DNA from: Bacillus sp. REN16
Lineage (GTDB): Bacteria > Bacillota > Bacilli > Bacillales > Bacillaceae_L
Length of the DNA: 64,000 nt
Direction: 5' to 3'
NCBI RefSeq assembly: GCF_020731355.1
Contig: NZ_JAJFZK010000005.1
Coordinates: 248,001 to 312,000 of the forward strand
The notes below the pieces were generated by a model that was not told the origin of the DNA, searched no databases, and worked only from the letters and a program-made list of their open reading frames with translations. Shown here one piece after another: positions 54,338 to 64,000 of this stretch. Both the position numbers and the translations under genes were made by a program. Within the stretch, counting starts at the first letter, position 1. Every line of letters starts with the position of its first letter.

Positions 54338-55449
54338 GATCTCGTCCTCTTTCTGTTAACAAAAAATAAGGTCGTGTATAGACCAATTGGAATCGTTAAT
54401 GCAATCCCAATGCCTCCTGCTAGCGCGCGAGCCAACTCAAGGGAAAGATTCATGTCGAGTGTAAATCCAAGTGGCGATGCATTTTTAAAATATAGAATCA
54501 ACAATGGAATAGAGCCACTTATGTAAGCAAAAAACAAAATATTGGTCATGGTTCCCATGATATCCCTGCCGACTTCCATCCCTGACTTAACAAGTGCTTT
54601 AACCGGGATACTGTTATTTTTTTCATACAATCCAAAGATGGTAGATGACATTGTAATCGCAACATCCATCACAGCCCCCAAGGAACCTATGAATAACCCG
54701 GCCATATATACTGTTTTATACGGGCGCGTAATGAATTGCAGTTCTTCATATCGAAGTCCTTTTCCCGCCGTTACCGTGATAACCAGATAAGCAACTGCCA
54801 AGGAAGCAAAAGTTCCAATCAGGGTTGCAATAATGGCGGAATATGTTTTTTCATTAAAACCGTTAACAAGTAACAAGGATATAACCGTAAACAGAACAAT
54901 CCCGATACTGCAAATCAGCAATAAACTGCGGTCTGGTTTGTCCAAATAAAGATCCAATGCATACGATAAAATGACAGCGTTGATGATCAAACTGAATATG
55001 GAGAATAACCCTTGCTTTTTCCCAACTAAAAGTAAGATGAAAATAAACACCCAAGCGACAATCATGACGTATTTATCGCGTTTGACCTCGATGATTGTTC
55101 CGGTTAAATCGACATCATTATGGCTATTCGCATTAATGGTAACAAAGACTTCATTCCCTACTTTAAATTCAAAATCATATGCTTTCGATGCCGAGTATTC
55201 ATTGACTAAATGAATCTGATTCCCTTTTTCCTCACCGTTTTTTATTTCCGCAATGATCTGTTGAGTGAACTGAGAATCCTTGTTCTGAAATCCATCTGCT
55301 AATTCTATCTTGTCCGTAAGTTTAACCTCAATGACTTTTGCTATCGGGCGATCGTAAAATGAATAATTGTTATAGACAAATGCAATGGATGCCAGAAAAG
55401 CAAGCACAACAAGCAAAAAGCCCACCTTATATTTAAGACGTACCTTCAA
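54334..55449 (-). CDS. YibE/F-family membrane protein (YibE-like)
   Basis: A 371-aa protein from TTG 55449, chosen because GGAGGT lies 6 bases upstream (frame open to 55533). One N-terminal helix, a beta-rich external domain (residues about 30-120) and about seven helices with GAVMDVAITMSSTIFGL and EVGRDIMGTMTNILFFAYISG, the same motifs as its partner. The two proteins probably form one complex. Confidence 0.87.
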   Translation of the reverse strand: MKVRLKYKVGFLLVVLAFLASIAFVYNNYSFYDRPIAKVIEVKLTDKIELADGFQNKDSQFTQQIIAEIKNGEEKGNQIHLVNEYSASKAYDFEFKVGNEVFVTINANSHNDVDLTGTIIEVKRDKYVMIVAWVFIFILLLVGKKQGLFSIFSLIINAVILSYALDLYLDKPDRSLLLICSIGIVLFTVISLLLVNGFNEKTYSAIIATLIGTFASLAVAYLVITVTAGKGLRYEELQFITRPYKTVYMAGLFIGSLGAVMDVAITMSSTIFGLYEKNNSIPVKALVKSGMEVGRDIMGTMTNILFFAYISGSIPLLILYFKNASPLGFTLDMNLSLELARALAGGIGIALTIPIGLYTTLFFVNRKRTRS

Positions 55450-55534
55450 AAAAAGACCTCCAATTGGGACATTGAACAGATTGTCCTTGATTTGTGCTTC
55501 ATCATAAGTATATAACAAAAATGATTTCCACAAA

Positions 55535-55592
55535 ATGGTGGGACAAGGAACCTGTACCTGTGACCTGATTTTACTAAATTAAACCGTTTAAT
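55535..55592. promoter_or_regulatory. Family D repeat copy 2 and a short palindrome
   Basis: GTGGGACAAGGAACCTGT...GTGACC is a family D copy. ATTAAACCGTTTAAT (55578-55592) is symmetrical except for its centre and may be a LacI-type operator for either direction. Confidence 0.45.
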
Positions 55593-55698
55593 AATTCCTT
55601 TTTACCACTATAAAACACATTATTTATCTTTTTGCTAATCTCTTGTAAAACTTGTTAATCCTAGCCATTACAATAACTAATCCAAATTTAACGAAAAT

Positions 55699-55755
55699 AC
55701 ATTTTAGTAAAAATAAAATAATAACGTTTACATTTAGTAAAATACAGAATATAAT
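55699..55755 (+). promoter_or_regulatory. Sigma-A promoter and direct repeats before the sugar ABC operon
   Basis: TTTACA (55727) and TATAAT (55750) are 17 bases apart. ACATTTTAGTAAAA (about 55699) and ACATTTAGTAAAA (about 55731) are direct repeats roughly three helical turns apart; the second lies in the spacer, so a bound repressor could block the polymerase. No regulator gene is present in the window. Confidence 0.65.
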
Positions 55756-55784
55756 GAAGGTGTCATATAAAAAGGAGGCATACT

Positions 55785-57029
55785 ATGAAGCTAGTAAAAT
55801 TGAAATCTATATTCTTATTATTTGTTGCGGCCATGTTGCTTTTGGCAGGGTGTAGCTCAACAGCCGGTGATGAAGGCAAGAGTGATACTTCCAAAGATGG
55901 GAAAGTAAAACTTCGCTTCGCAACCTGGGATGTTGGAGATGATGTTGATTTACAGCAGGACATGATTGATAAGTTTAATGAATCTCACGAAAATATTGAG
56001 GTTGTTTTGGAAGCTTACGGAAGTGAATATGATACAAAAATTACAGCTGGTATGGGCGCAAAGGATGCTCCAGACATTATGTATATGTGGAACTATCCAC
56101 AATACAAGGATGCATTAGAGCCACTTGATTCCTACCTTGATAAAGAAGGCGCAGAGTACAAAGATAATTTCTATGAAACTCTTTGGAATTATAACTCTGC
56201 AGATGGACAAATTCTAGGATTACCAGTTGGGTACACAACTCATGTTGTTTACTACAACAAGGCATTATTTGATGAAGCTGGTGTTGAATATCCGCAATCA
56301 GGCTGGACTTGGGAAGACCTTCAAGAAACAGCTAAGAAACTAACAAACAAAGATACGAAAGTATCTGGATTTGCATTTTCAGGAAAGCCTGATCCATATG
56401 ATTTTGAAATGTTCCTATGGGGTAACAACGCAGCTTATGTGGATGATAAAGGCAGCTTAAAAGGAAACCTAGATTCAAAAGAATCAGTTGAAGTGTTTGA
56501 TATGTTCCAAAACATGGTGAAGGATGGCTTGGCCATCACAACTGAGGGTTCTGGGGCAACAGAAATGAAATCAGGTAAGGTTGCCATGTTTGTGTACGGG
56601 GCATGGGGGTTAACACCTTTGAAAGAAGCTGGAATTGACTACGGTGTAGTCGAATTACCGAAGTTTAAAGATGGAAAAAGTGTAAGTATCTTAAGTTCTT
56701 CAGGTGTTTCAATCTCTAAAAACTCAAAACATAAAGAGGAAGCATTTGAATTTATCAAATTCTGGACAAACGAAGAAGCAAATAAAGAAAGAATTGGTTT
56801 CGAACTACCAGTCTTAAAATCTGTTGTTGAAAGCGAACAGCTTGAGCAGGATGAAGTTAAGAGTGTGTTCTATTCTATGCTTGAAAAGAGTGATGGTTAT
56901 ACTCCTTCATCCTTCATTGTAGAAGACTGGAGCCAAGTATCTGACAATCTAAACTATGTGTTCGAATCTATTTTTAACCCGAGCACATTAATGGATCCAA
57001 AAGAAGCATTAAAGAGTGCTGCTGAGTAA
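55785..57029 (+). CDS. Sugar ABC importer, substrate-binding lipoprotein
   Basis: A 414-aa family-1 (MalE-like) binding protein. Lipobox LLAGC (Cys about 23), then LRFATWDVGD, APDIMYMWNYPQYKDALEPLD and SGWTWEDLQETAKKL, typical of oligosaccharide binders. AAGGAGG precedes ATG 55785. It is followed by two permeases and two glycosidases, so the ligand is probably a galactoside or related oligosaccharide. No ATPase is in the operon; a shared MsmK-type ATPase elsewhere is likely. Confidence 0.9.
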   Translation: MKLVKLKSIFLLFVAAMLLLAGCSSTAGDEGKSDTSKDGKVKLRFATWDVGDDVDLQQDMIDKFNESHENIEVVLEAYGSEYDTKITAGMGAKDAPDIMYMWNYPQYKDALEPLDSYLDKEGAEYKDNFYETLWNYNSADGQILGLPVGYTTHVVYYNKALFDEAGVEYPQSGWTWEDLQETAKKLTNKDTKVSGFAFSGKPDPYDFEMFLWGNNAAYVDDKGSLKGNLDSKESVEVFDMFQNMVKDGLAITTEGSGATEMKSGKVAMFVYGAWGLTPLKEAGIDYGVVELPKFKDGKSVSILSSSGVSISKNSKHKEEAFEFIKFWTNEEANKERIGFELPVLKSVVESEQLEQDEVKSVFYSMLEKSDGYTPSSFIVEDWSQVSDNLNYVFESIFNPSTLMDPKEALKSAAE

Positions 57030-57048
57030 ATCTATCATTTATCAATAT

Positions 57049-57087
57049 GGTAAGGCACTTTTTAAATAAAGTGCTTTACCCTATTTT
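57049..57087 (+). terminator. Hairpin between binding protein and permease genes
   Basis: GGTAAGGCACTTT / AAAGTGCTTTACC perfect 13-bp stem with a weak T-run. Stems here usually allow excess binding protein over permease. Confidence 0.8.
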
Positions 57088-57113
57088 CATATTCTGATTT
57101 AAGGGGTCATCTT

Positions 57114-58046
57114 ATGATAATGAAATCGAAGAAAGCGAATAGCTATCAGTTAGTAAGTAGGAAAGTGCCCTATTTATTTATCTCACCATGGATTATCGGA
57201 TTTTTGGTGTTCACCCTAGGGCCACTGGCTTTCTCGTTGGTGATGAGCTTTTTTAATTGGCCGATTACAAGTGCGCCAACCTTTGTGGGAATTGAAAACT
57301 ATAAAACAATGTTCACAGACGACCCACAATTCTATAAATCTTTAATCATAACGTTTAAATTTGCCGCGATTTTTGTACCGTTGAACCTAGTTATCGCACT
57401 AGTCCTAGCGCTCCTCATTACTCAACCATTAAAAGGGCTTAAAATTTTCCGTACCATTTTCTATTTACCTGCGGTTGTTTCCGGAGTTGCGATTTCAATT
57501 ATTTGGGGCTGGATTTTCAACTCTGAATATGGAATTTTAAACTACTTATTATCATTAATTGGCATTGAAGGACCAAGATGGCTTATTGATCCAAAGTGGG
57601 CAATCCTTACAATTGTAATTGCAAGTGCCTGGGGTGTTGGAACGATGATGCTAATCTTTTATACAGATATAAAAGGAATCCCGCCAGAATTATACGAAGC
57701 AGCAGCGATTGATGGAGCTGGACCGTTTCGTCAGTTTTTTAGCATTACCATTCCAAGTATCACACCAACAATTCTATTCAACGTGATAACATCGGTAATC
57801 GGAGCCTTACAGCAGCTAGCATTAGTTTTACTTTTAACCGGTGGGGGGCCGCTAAAATCAACCTATTTTTATGGACTCTACGTGTATAACAACGCGTTTA
57901 AGCACCATCAATTAGGATATGCAAGTGCAAACGCATGGTTTATGTTCATCGTCATCTTGCTCTTAACGATGGTAATCTTTAAATCATCATCCACATGGGT
58001 ATTTTACGAAAATGAAGTGAAAAAAGAAGGGAAGAAGAAAAAATGA
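57114..58046 (+). CDS. Sugar ABC importer permease (MalF-like)
   Basis: A 310-aa permease with six membrane helices. Coupling motif EAAAIDGAGPFRQFFSITIPSITP. AAGGGG precedes ATG 57114; ATG 57120 is possible. Overlaps the next gene by 4 bases. Confidence 0.93.
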   Translation: MIMKSKKANSYQLVSRKVPYLFISPWIIGFLVFTLGPLAFSLVMSFFNWPITSAPTFVGIENYKTMFTDDPQFYKSLIITFKFAAIFVPLNLVIALVLALLITQPLKGLKIFRTIFYLPAVVSGVAISIIWGWIFNSEYGILNYLLSLIGIEGPRWLIDPKWAILTIVIASAWGVGTMMLIFYTDIKGIPPELYEAAAIDGAGPFRQFFSITIPSITPTILFNVITSVIGALQQLALVLLLTGGGPLKSTYFYGLYVYNNAFKHHQLGYASANAWFMFIVILLLTMVIFKSSSTWVFYENEVKKEGKKKK

Positions 58047-58864
58047 AGATGCCAAAGAAATATAAAATCATAATGTACAGCCTTCTTGGATTATTTTCAC
58101 TTTACTTCTTACTTCCTTTTGTGTGGGTAATCCTGTCAGCTTTAAAAACAGAGACTGAAGTGTTTAGCTTCCCACCCAAGATTTTCCCGGATGTACCACA
58201 GTGGGGGAACTTTATTGATGCATGGAACAGCCAACCATTTGGAACCTACTTTAAAAACTCAGTCCTTGTAACGGTGATGACAACTCTAGGTCAGCTGATC
58301 TCCTGTTCCTTAGTTGCATATGGATTTGCAAGATATGATTTCAAATATAGAAATGGTCTCTTCGTCTTGTTGCTTGCAACGATGATGATTCCCTGGGACG
58401 TAACGATGATTCCTTTATATATGGAGTTCAATATGTTCGGATGGATTAACACATTAAAGCCATTGATTGTCCCAGCGTTTTTTGGCTCGGCGTACTATAT
58501 CTTTTTATTAAGACAGTTCCTAATGAATATACCGAAGGATCTTGAAAATGCAGCGAGAATTGATGGTGCGAATGAATTCCAGATTTTCTTTAAAATATTC
58601 CTGCCAATTATGAAGGCACCACTTATCCTAATCGCGGTATTAAATATTTTATCCGTTTGGAACGACTACCTAGGTCCATTAATTTACCTTCAGGACCAAT
58701 CAAAATATACATTGGCACTGGGACTAGCAGCGTTTAAAGGAGTCCATGATCTTCAAATCTTACCGATTATGTCAATCACTTTAGTGATGATCATTCCACC
58801 AGTTCTTGTGTTCCTAGTTGCGCAAAAGTATATTGTCGAAGGAATCAGTGGTTCGATTAAGTAA
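58043..58864 (+). CDS. Sugar ABC importer permease (MalG-like)
   Basis: A 273-aa permease with six helices; ENAARIDGANEFQIFFKIFLP is the coupling motif, and MMIPWDVTMIPLY is typical of this class. Forms the channel with its neighbour. Confidence 0.93.
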   Translation: MKMPKKYKIIMYSLLGLFSLYFLLPFVWVILSALKTETEVFSFPPKIFPDVPQWGNFIDAWNSQPFGTYFKNSVLVTVMTTLGQLISCSLVAYGFARYDFKYRNGLFVLLLATMMIPWDVTMIPLYMEFNMFGWINTLKPLIVPAFFGSAYYIFLLRQFLMNIPKDLENAARIDGANEFQIFFKIFLPIMKAPLILIAVLNILSVWNDYLGPLIYLQDQSKYTLALGLAAFKGVHDLQILPIMSITLVMIIPPVLVFLVAQKYIVEGISGSIK

Positions 58865-58892
58865 GAAACTTAATGCTTCTGAATTGAGGAAC

Positions 58893-58960
58893 AACGACTA
58901 ACTGTCGCCACGTCCTGTGGCGGACGTCGAGCCGATGGCGCCTGAAGCTGGACAAAGTAA
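58893..58960. repeat. Fragments of repeat families A and B (reverse orientation)
   Basis: GCCACGTCCTGTGGC (family B hairpin) is followed by CGATGGCGCCTGAAGCTGGAC, of which the last part is the family A end in reverse. It lies between the permease and beta-galactosidase genes. Confidence 0.65.
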
Positions 58961-58977
58961 GAAAAATATCAACATAG

Positions 58978-62058
<3,081 letters not shown>

Positions 62059-62103
62059 GATCGGCAGGGGAGACCCTGCTTCTTCCATAAAGGAGAGGTA
62101 TAG

Positions 62104-63774
62104 ATGAAATTAGATATTCGGGAAACCCCTTTTTCACGATTTGGTTCCTATTTTTGTGTATCAAAGGAGAAGGATTCTGAGGAAATTTATATAAGAGACG
62201 TTCATGGTGGGGATGACGCACCATCAAAGCTTTTTAAATTTGATCTGTTACAGGATGGTGTGGAGAAAGAGTTTGACATTCTCGCAACATCAAACTCCTT
62301 GCGCTTCTACTTAGTTGAGGATTCAGGGAAATATGCGGAAATCATCCTTCCTGAAGAGGATGAGCTTCATATTGAGACAAGTGGAGTCGAGGTCCGCTTA
62401 CAGGCTAGTAAAGTGAAGTACGACACTCTACATGAATATGAGGATGGGATGTTTGAATACCACATCTATCCGAAGGAATTAAAGCTAATGATTAGTAGGC
62501 TTTCTGGTGAGATGTCCGTTGAAGCGCCATGGAATGTGATTGGCAATGATTTTATTGATATTCGCATGAGCAATGGTCACTTTGTCATCGAAAGCTATCG
62601 CACAGTGTATACGCAAAAGGAATACGGCAACTTTGCAGCAGGCAAAGAAAAGGTAGAGAAACACTTTCAGGAGTGGGTAGAAAATCTCACTGAGAAAAAT
62701 GAAGTCTACCAAGCATCCATTGACCGTGCAGCATATATCACCTGGTCAAGTATGGTTCATCCACATGGCCTCCTAAATGAATATGCGATGTATATGTCCA
62801 AGCTATGGATGTATAACATCTGGTCTTGGGACAATTGCTTTAATGCATTAAACTTAGGAGCTAAGTATCCTGAGCTTGCCTATTCACAATTAAAAATCTT
62901 CATTGATACACAGGATGAATCAGGGGCCTATCCTGACTTTGTGAATGATAAATTTGTATCTTATAACTGTATTAAACCGCCAATCTTCGCATATGTTTAT
63001 GAAAAACTTATGGATATGAATGACTATTTTATAGAAGAAGGCCGTCTTAGAGAGATTTATGAATCGACGAAAAAAGTCACAAAGTACTTTGACTTATACC
63101 GAACATATGAAGGTAGACTTCCACATTATAAGCATGGCAATGACTCTGGCTGGGATAATGCGTCGTTATTCCATCGCGGCATGCCGGTTGAGGCACCAGA
63201 TCTTGCAAGCTTTTTAATCAGAACGTACGATATTTTAACGAAGTTTGCTGGTATTCTTGGGGAAGAGGCGGAAGCGAAACAGTTCACTGAAAAAGCTGAT
63301 GCAACATTTGCTCTGTTAATGGAGCGACTTCATGATGAAGATGGATTCTTTGGACGTGTCGGGAAGGATGCTGAAAAAATCGATATTCGCTCAAGCTTGA
63401 TTTTACGCCTGCCTGTACTAATCGGGTACCGTCTCGATAAAAAAGTGATGGACCGTCTTGTAGATGATCTTGTGGAAAACTTCGAGATGAAATTTGGATT
63501 TGCAACCGAAATGCCAACTAGTCCACTTTATAAAGAAAATGGCTACTGGCTAGGACCAATTTGGGCACCTGTCACCTATCTTTTTGTTGATTCATTAGAA
63601 AACTTTGGATACAGTGAAATTGGAGAAAGAATCAGAAAGAAATATTTAGATCTTACACTTGTCGGTGGCATGGCAGAAAACTTCGACCCACAAAACGGAA
63701 AAGGACTCGTCGACACCTCCTTCACATGGACATCAAGCGTCTTTCTGCAATTCATGAAACAAGGGGACAGGTAA
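62104..63774 (+). CDS. GH63-like glycoside hydrolase (MGH1J type)
   Basis: A 556-aa cytosolic protein with a small beta domain (residues about 1-190) and an (alpha/alpha)6 barrel. Barrel motifs: LWMYNIWSWDNCFNALNLG, DESGAYPDFVND, HGNDSGWDNASLF and YWLGPIWAPVTYLF, typical of GH63/GH37-like enzymes acting on alpha-linked sugars. Likely acid Asp in WDN. AAGGAGAGG precedes ATG 62104. It would complete breakdown of the imported oligosaccharide. Confidence 0.85.
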   Translation: MKLDIRETPFSRFGSYFCVSKEKDSEEIYIRDVHGGDDAPSKLFKFDLLQDGVEKEFDILATSNSLRFYLVEDSGKYAEIILPEEDELHIETSGVEVRLQASKVKYDTLHEYEDGMFEYHIYPKELKLMISRLSGEMSVEAPWNVIGNDFIDIRMSNGHFVIESYRTVYTQKEYGNFAAGKEKVEKHFQEWVENLTEKNEVYQASIDRAAYITWSSMVHPHGLLNEYAMYMSKLWMYNIWSWDNCFNALNLGAKYPELAYSQLKIFIDTQDESGAYPDFVNDKFVSYNCIKPPIFAYVYEKLMDMNDYFIEEGRLREIYESTKKVTKYFDLYRTYEGRLPHYKHGNDSGWDNASLFHRGMPVEAPDLASFLIRTYDILTKFAGILGEEAEAKQFTEKADATFALLMERLHDEDGFFGRVGKDAEKIDIRSSLILRLPVLIGYRLDKKVMDRLVDDLVENFEMKFGFATEMPTSPLYKENGYWLGPIWAPVTYLFVDSLENFGYSEIGERIRKKYLDLTLVGGMAENFDPQNGKGLVDTSFTWTSSVFLQFMKQGDR

Positions 63775-63798
63775 ACTGTCCAACAAACATAAAAATTG

Positions 63799-63828
63799 GG
63801 AAGAGGGACCCGTCCCTCTGACCCATTT
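63799..63828. repeat. Family D repeat copy 3
   Basis: GGGAAGAGGGACCCGTCCCT followed by CTGACCC; GGGAC/GTCCC form a small hairpin. Confidence 0.6.
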
Positions 63829-63841
63829 GGTGGAGGTTTAG

Positions 63842-64000
63842 ATGCGGAAATATATTGGAGAACTAGGTTTAACAATTGTAGCCATTATTTGGGGAAGTGG
63901 GTTTGTAGCGAGTGCGATGGCGCTTGACCATTTTACGCCGTATCAAATCCTTGCAATCCGTTTTCTTATTGGAGTCATTTTGTTAAGTCTTGTTTTTTTT
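63842..64000 (+). CDS. EamA/DMT-family transporter, N-terminal part (3' end outside window)
   Basis: 53 residues visible from ATG 63842 (GGAGGT upstream). GLTIVAIIWGSGFVASAMAL and PYQILAIRFLIGVILLS match the first two helices of drug/metabolite-type transporters. The substrate is unknown. Confidence 0.85.
   Translation, partial: MRKYIGELGLTIVAIIWGSGFVASAMALDHFTPYQILAIRFLIGVILLSLVFF

Overview
The window comes from a low-GC, endospore-forming member of the Bacillaceae. The evidence is a GerA-type germinant receptor operon, a ctpB/minJ/ftsEX/cccB neighbourhood like the one around secA-prfB in Bacillus subtilis, a PerR/KatA pair with a perfect PerR box, and strong AGGAGG-type ribosome sites with frequent TTG/GTG starts. 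No rRNA, tRNA, phage or transposase gene was seen.

Region 1 (1-16.0 kb) is part of a type VII secretion (WXG100/ESX) locus. In order it holds the C-terminal end of an EssC-type ATPase, an EsaB/YukD-like ubiquitin-fold protein, and a module of lipoprotein, lipase with a helical C-terminus, and a 63-aa helical protein that resembles the reverse-architecture T7 lipase toxin TslA. Two WXG100 proteins follow, then an FHA protein, a PP2C phosphatase, a membrane Ser/Thr kinase with TPRs, a membrane protein with nine E-T-x-L-L-type motifs, and a 1778-aa membrane-anchored Ig-repeat protein. Kinase, phosphatase, phospho-Thr reader and likely phospho-acceptors all sit in one T7SS operon. I consider this the best candidate for an undescribed system.

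Region 2 (16.3-29.9 kb) is a core cell-envelope and division segment (yitT-like, cccB, NERD protein, ftsEX, ctpB, minJ). It is interrupted by a peroxide-stress block (perR with a 37-aa zinc-ribbon gene, katA, katX-like catalase) and a GNAT gene. Region 3 (30-36 kb) is a NikR-regulated nickel ABC importer, followed by a 656-bp element with terminal inverted repeats. Region 4 (36.4-43.7 kb) holds a DDAH/ADI-family enzyme, a His/Gly/Tyr-rich probable spore protein with a sigma-K-like promoter, an M32 carboxypeptidase, an ECF-like sigma factor with a small membrane partner, an FMN reductase, a SLAP-domain protein and a ZIP transporter. Region 5 (44.1-55.5 kb) has gerA/B/C, a Bce-type two-component/ABC antimicrobial-peptide module, a 15-unit 52-bp tandem array, and a YibE/YibF pair. 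Region 6 (55.8-64 kb) is a sugar ABC importer with a GH2 beta-galactosidase and a GH63-like glucosidase, then the start of a DMT transporter.

The intergenic DNA is unusually rich in repeats. There are several 21-nt-periodic arrays around a TGTCCGATA core, often joined to a GCCTTCCGG terminator hairpin, as well as 52/53-bp tandem arrays and at least four families of dispersed hairpin elements. Two copies of one family show compensatory base changes in their stems.
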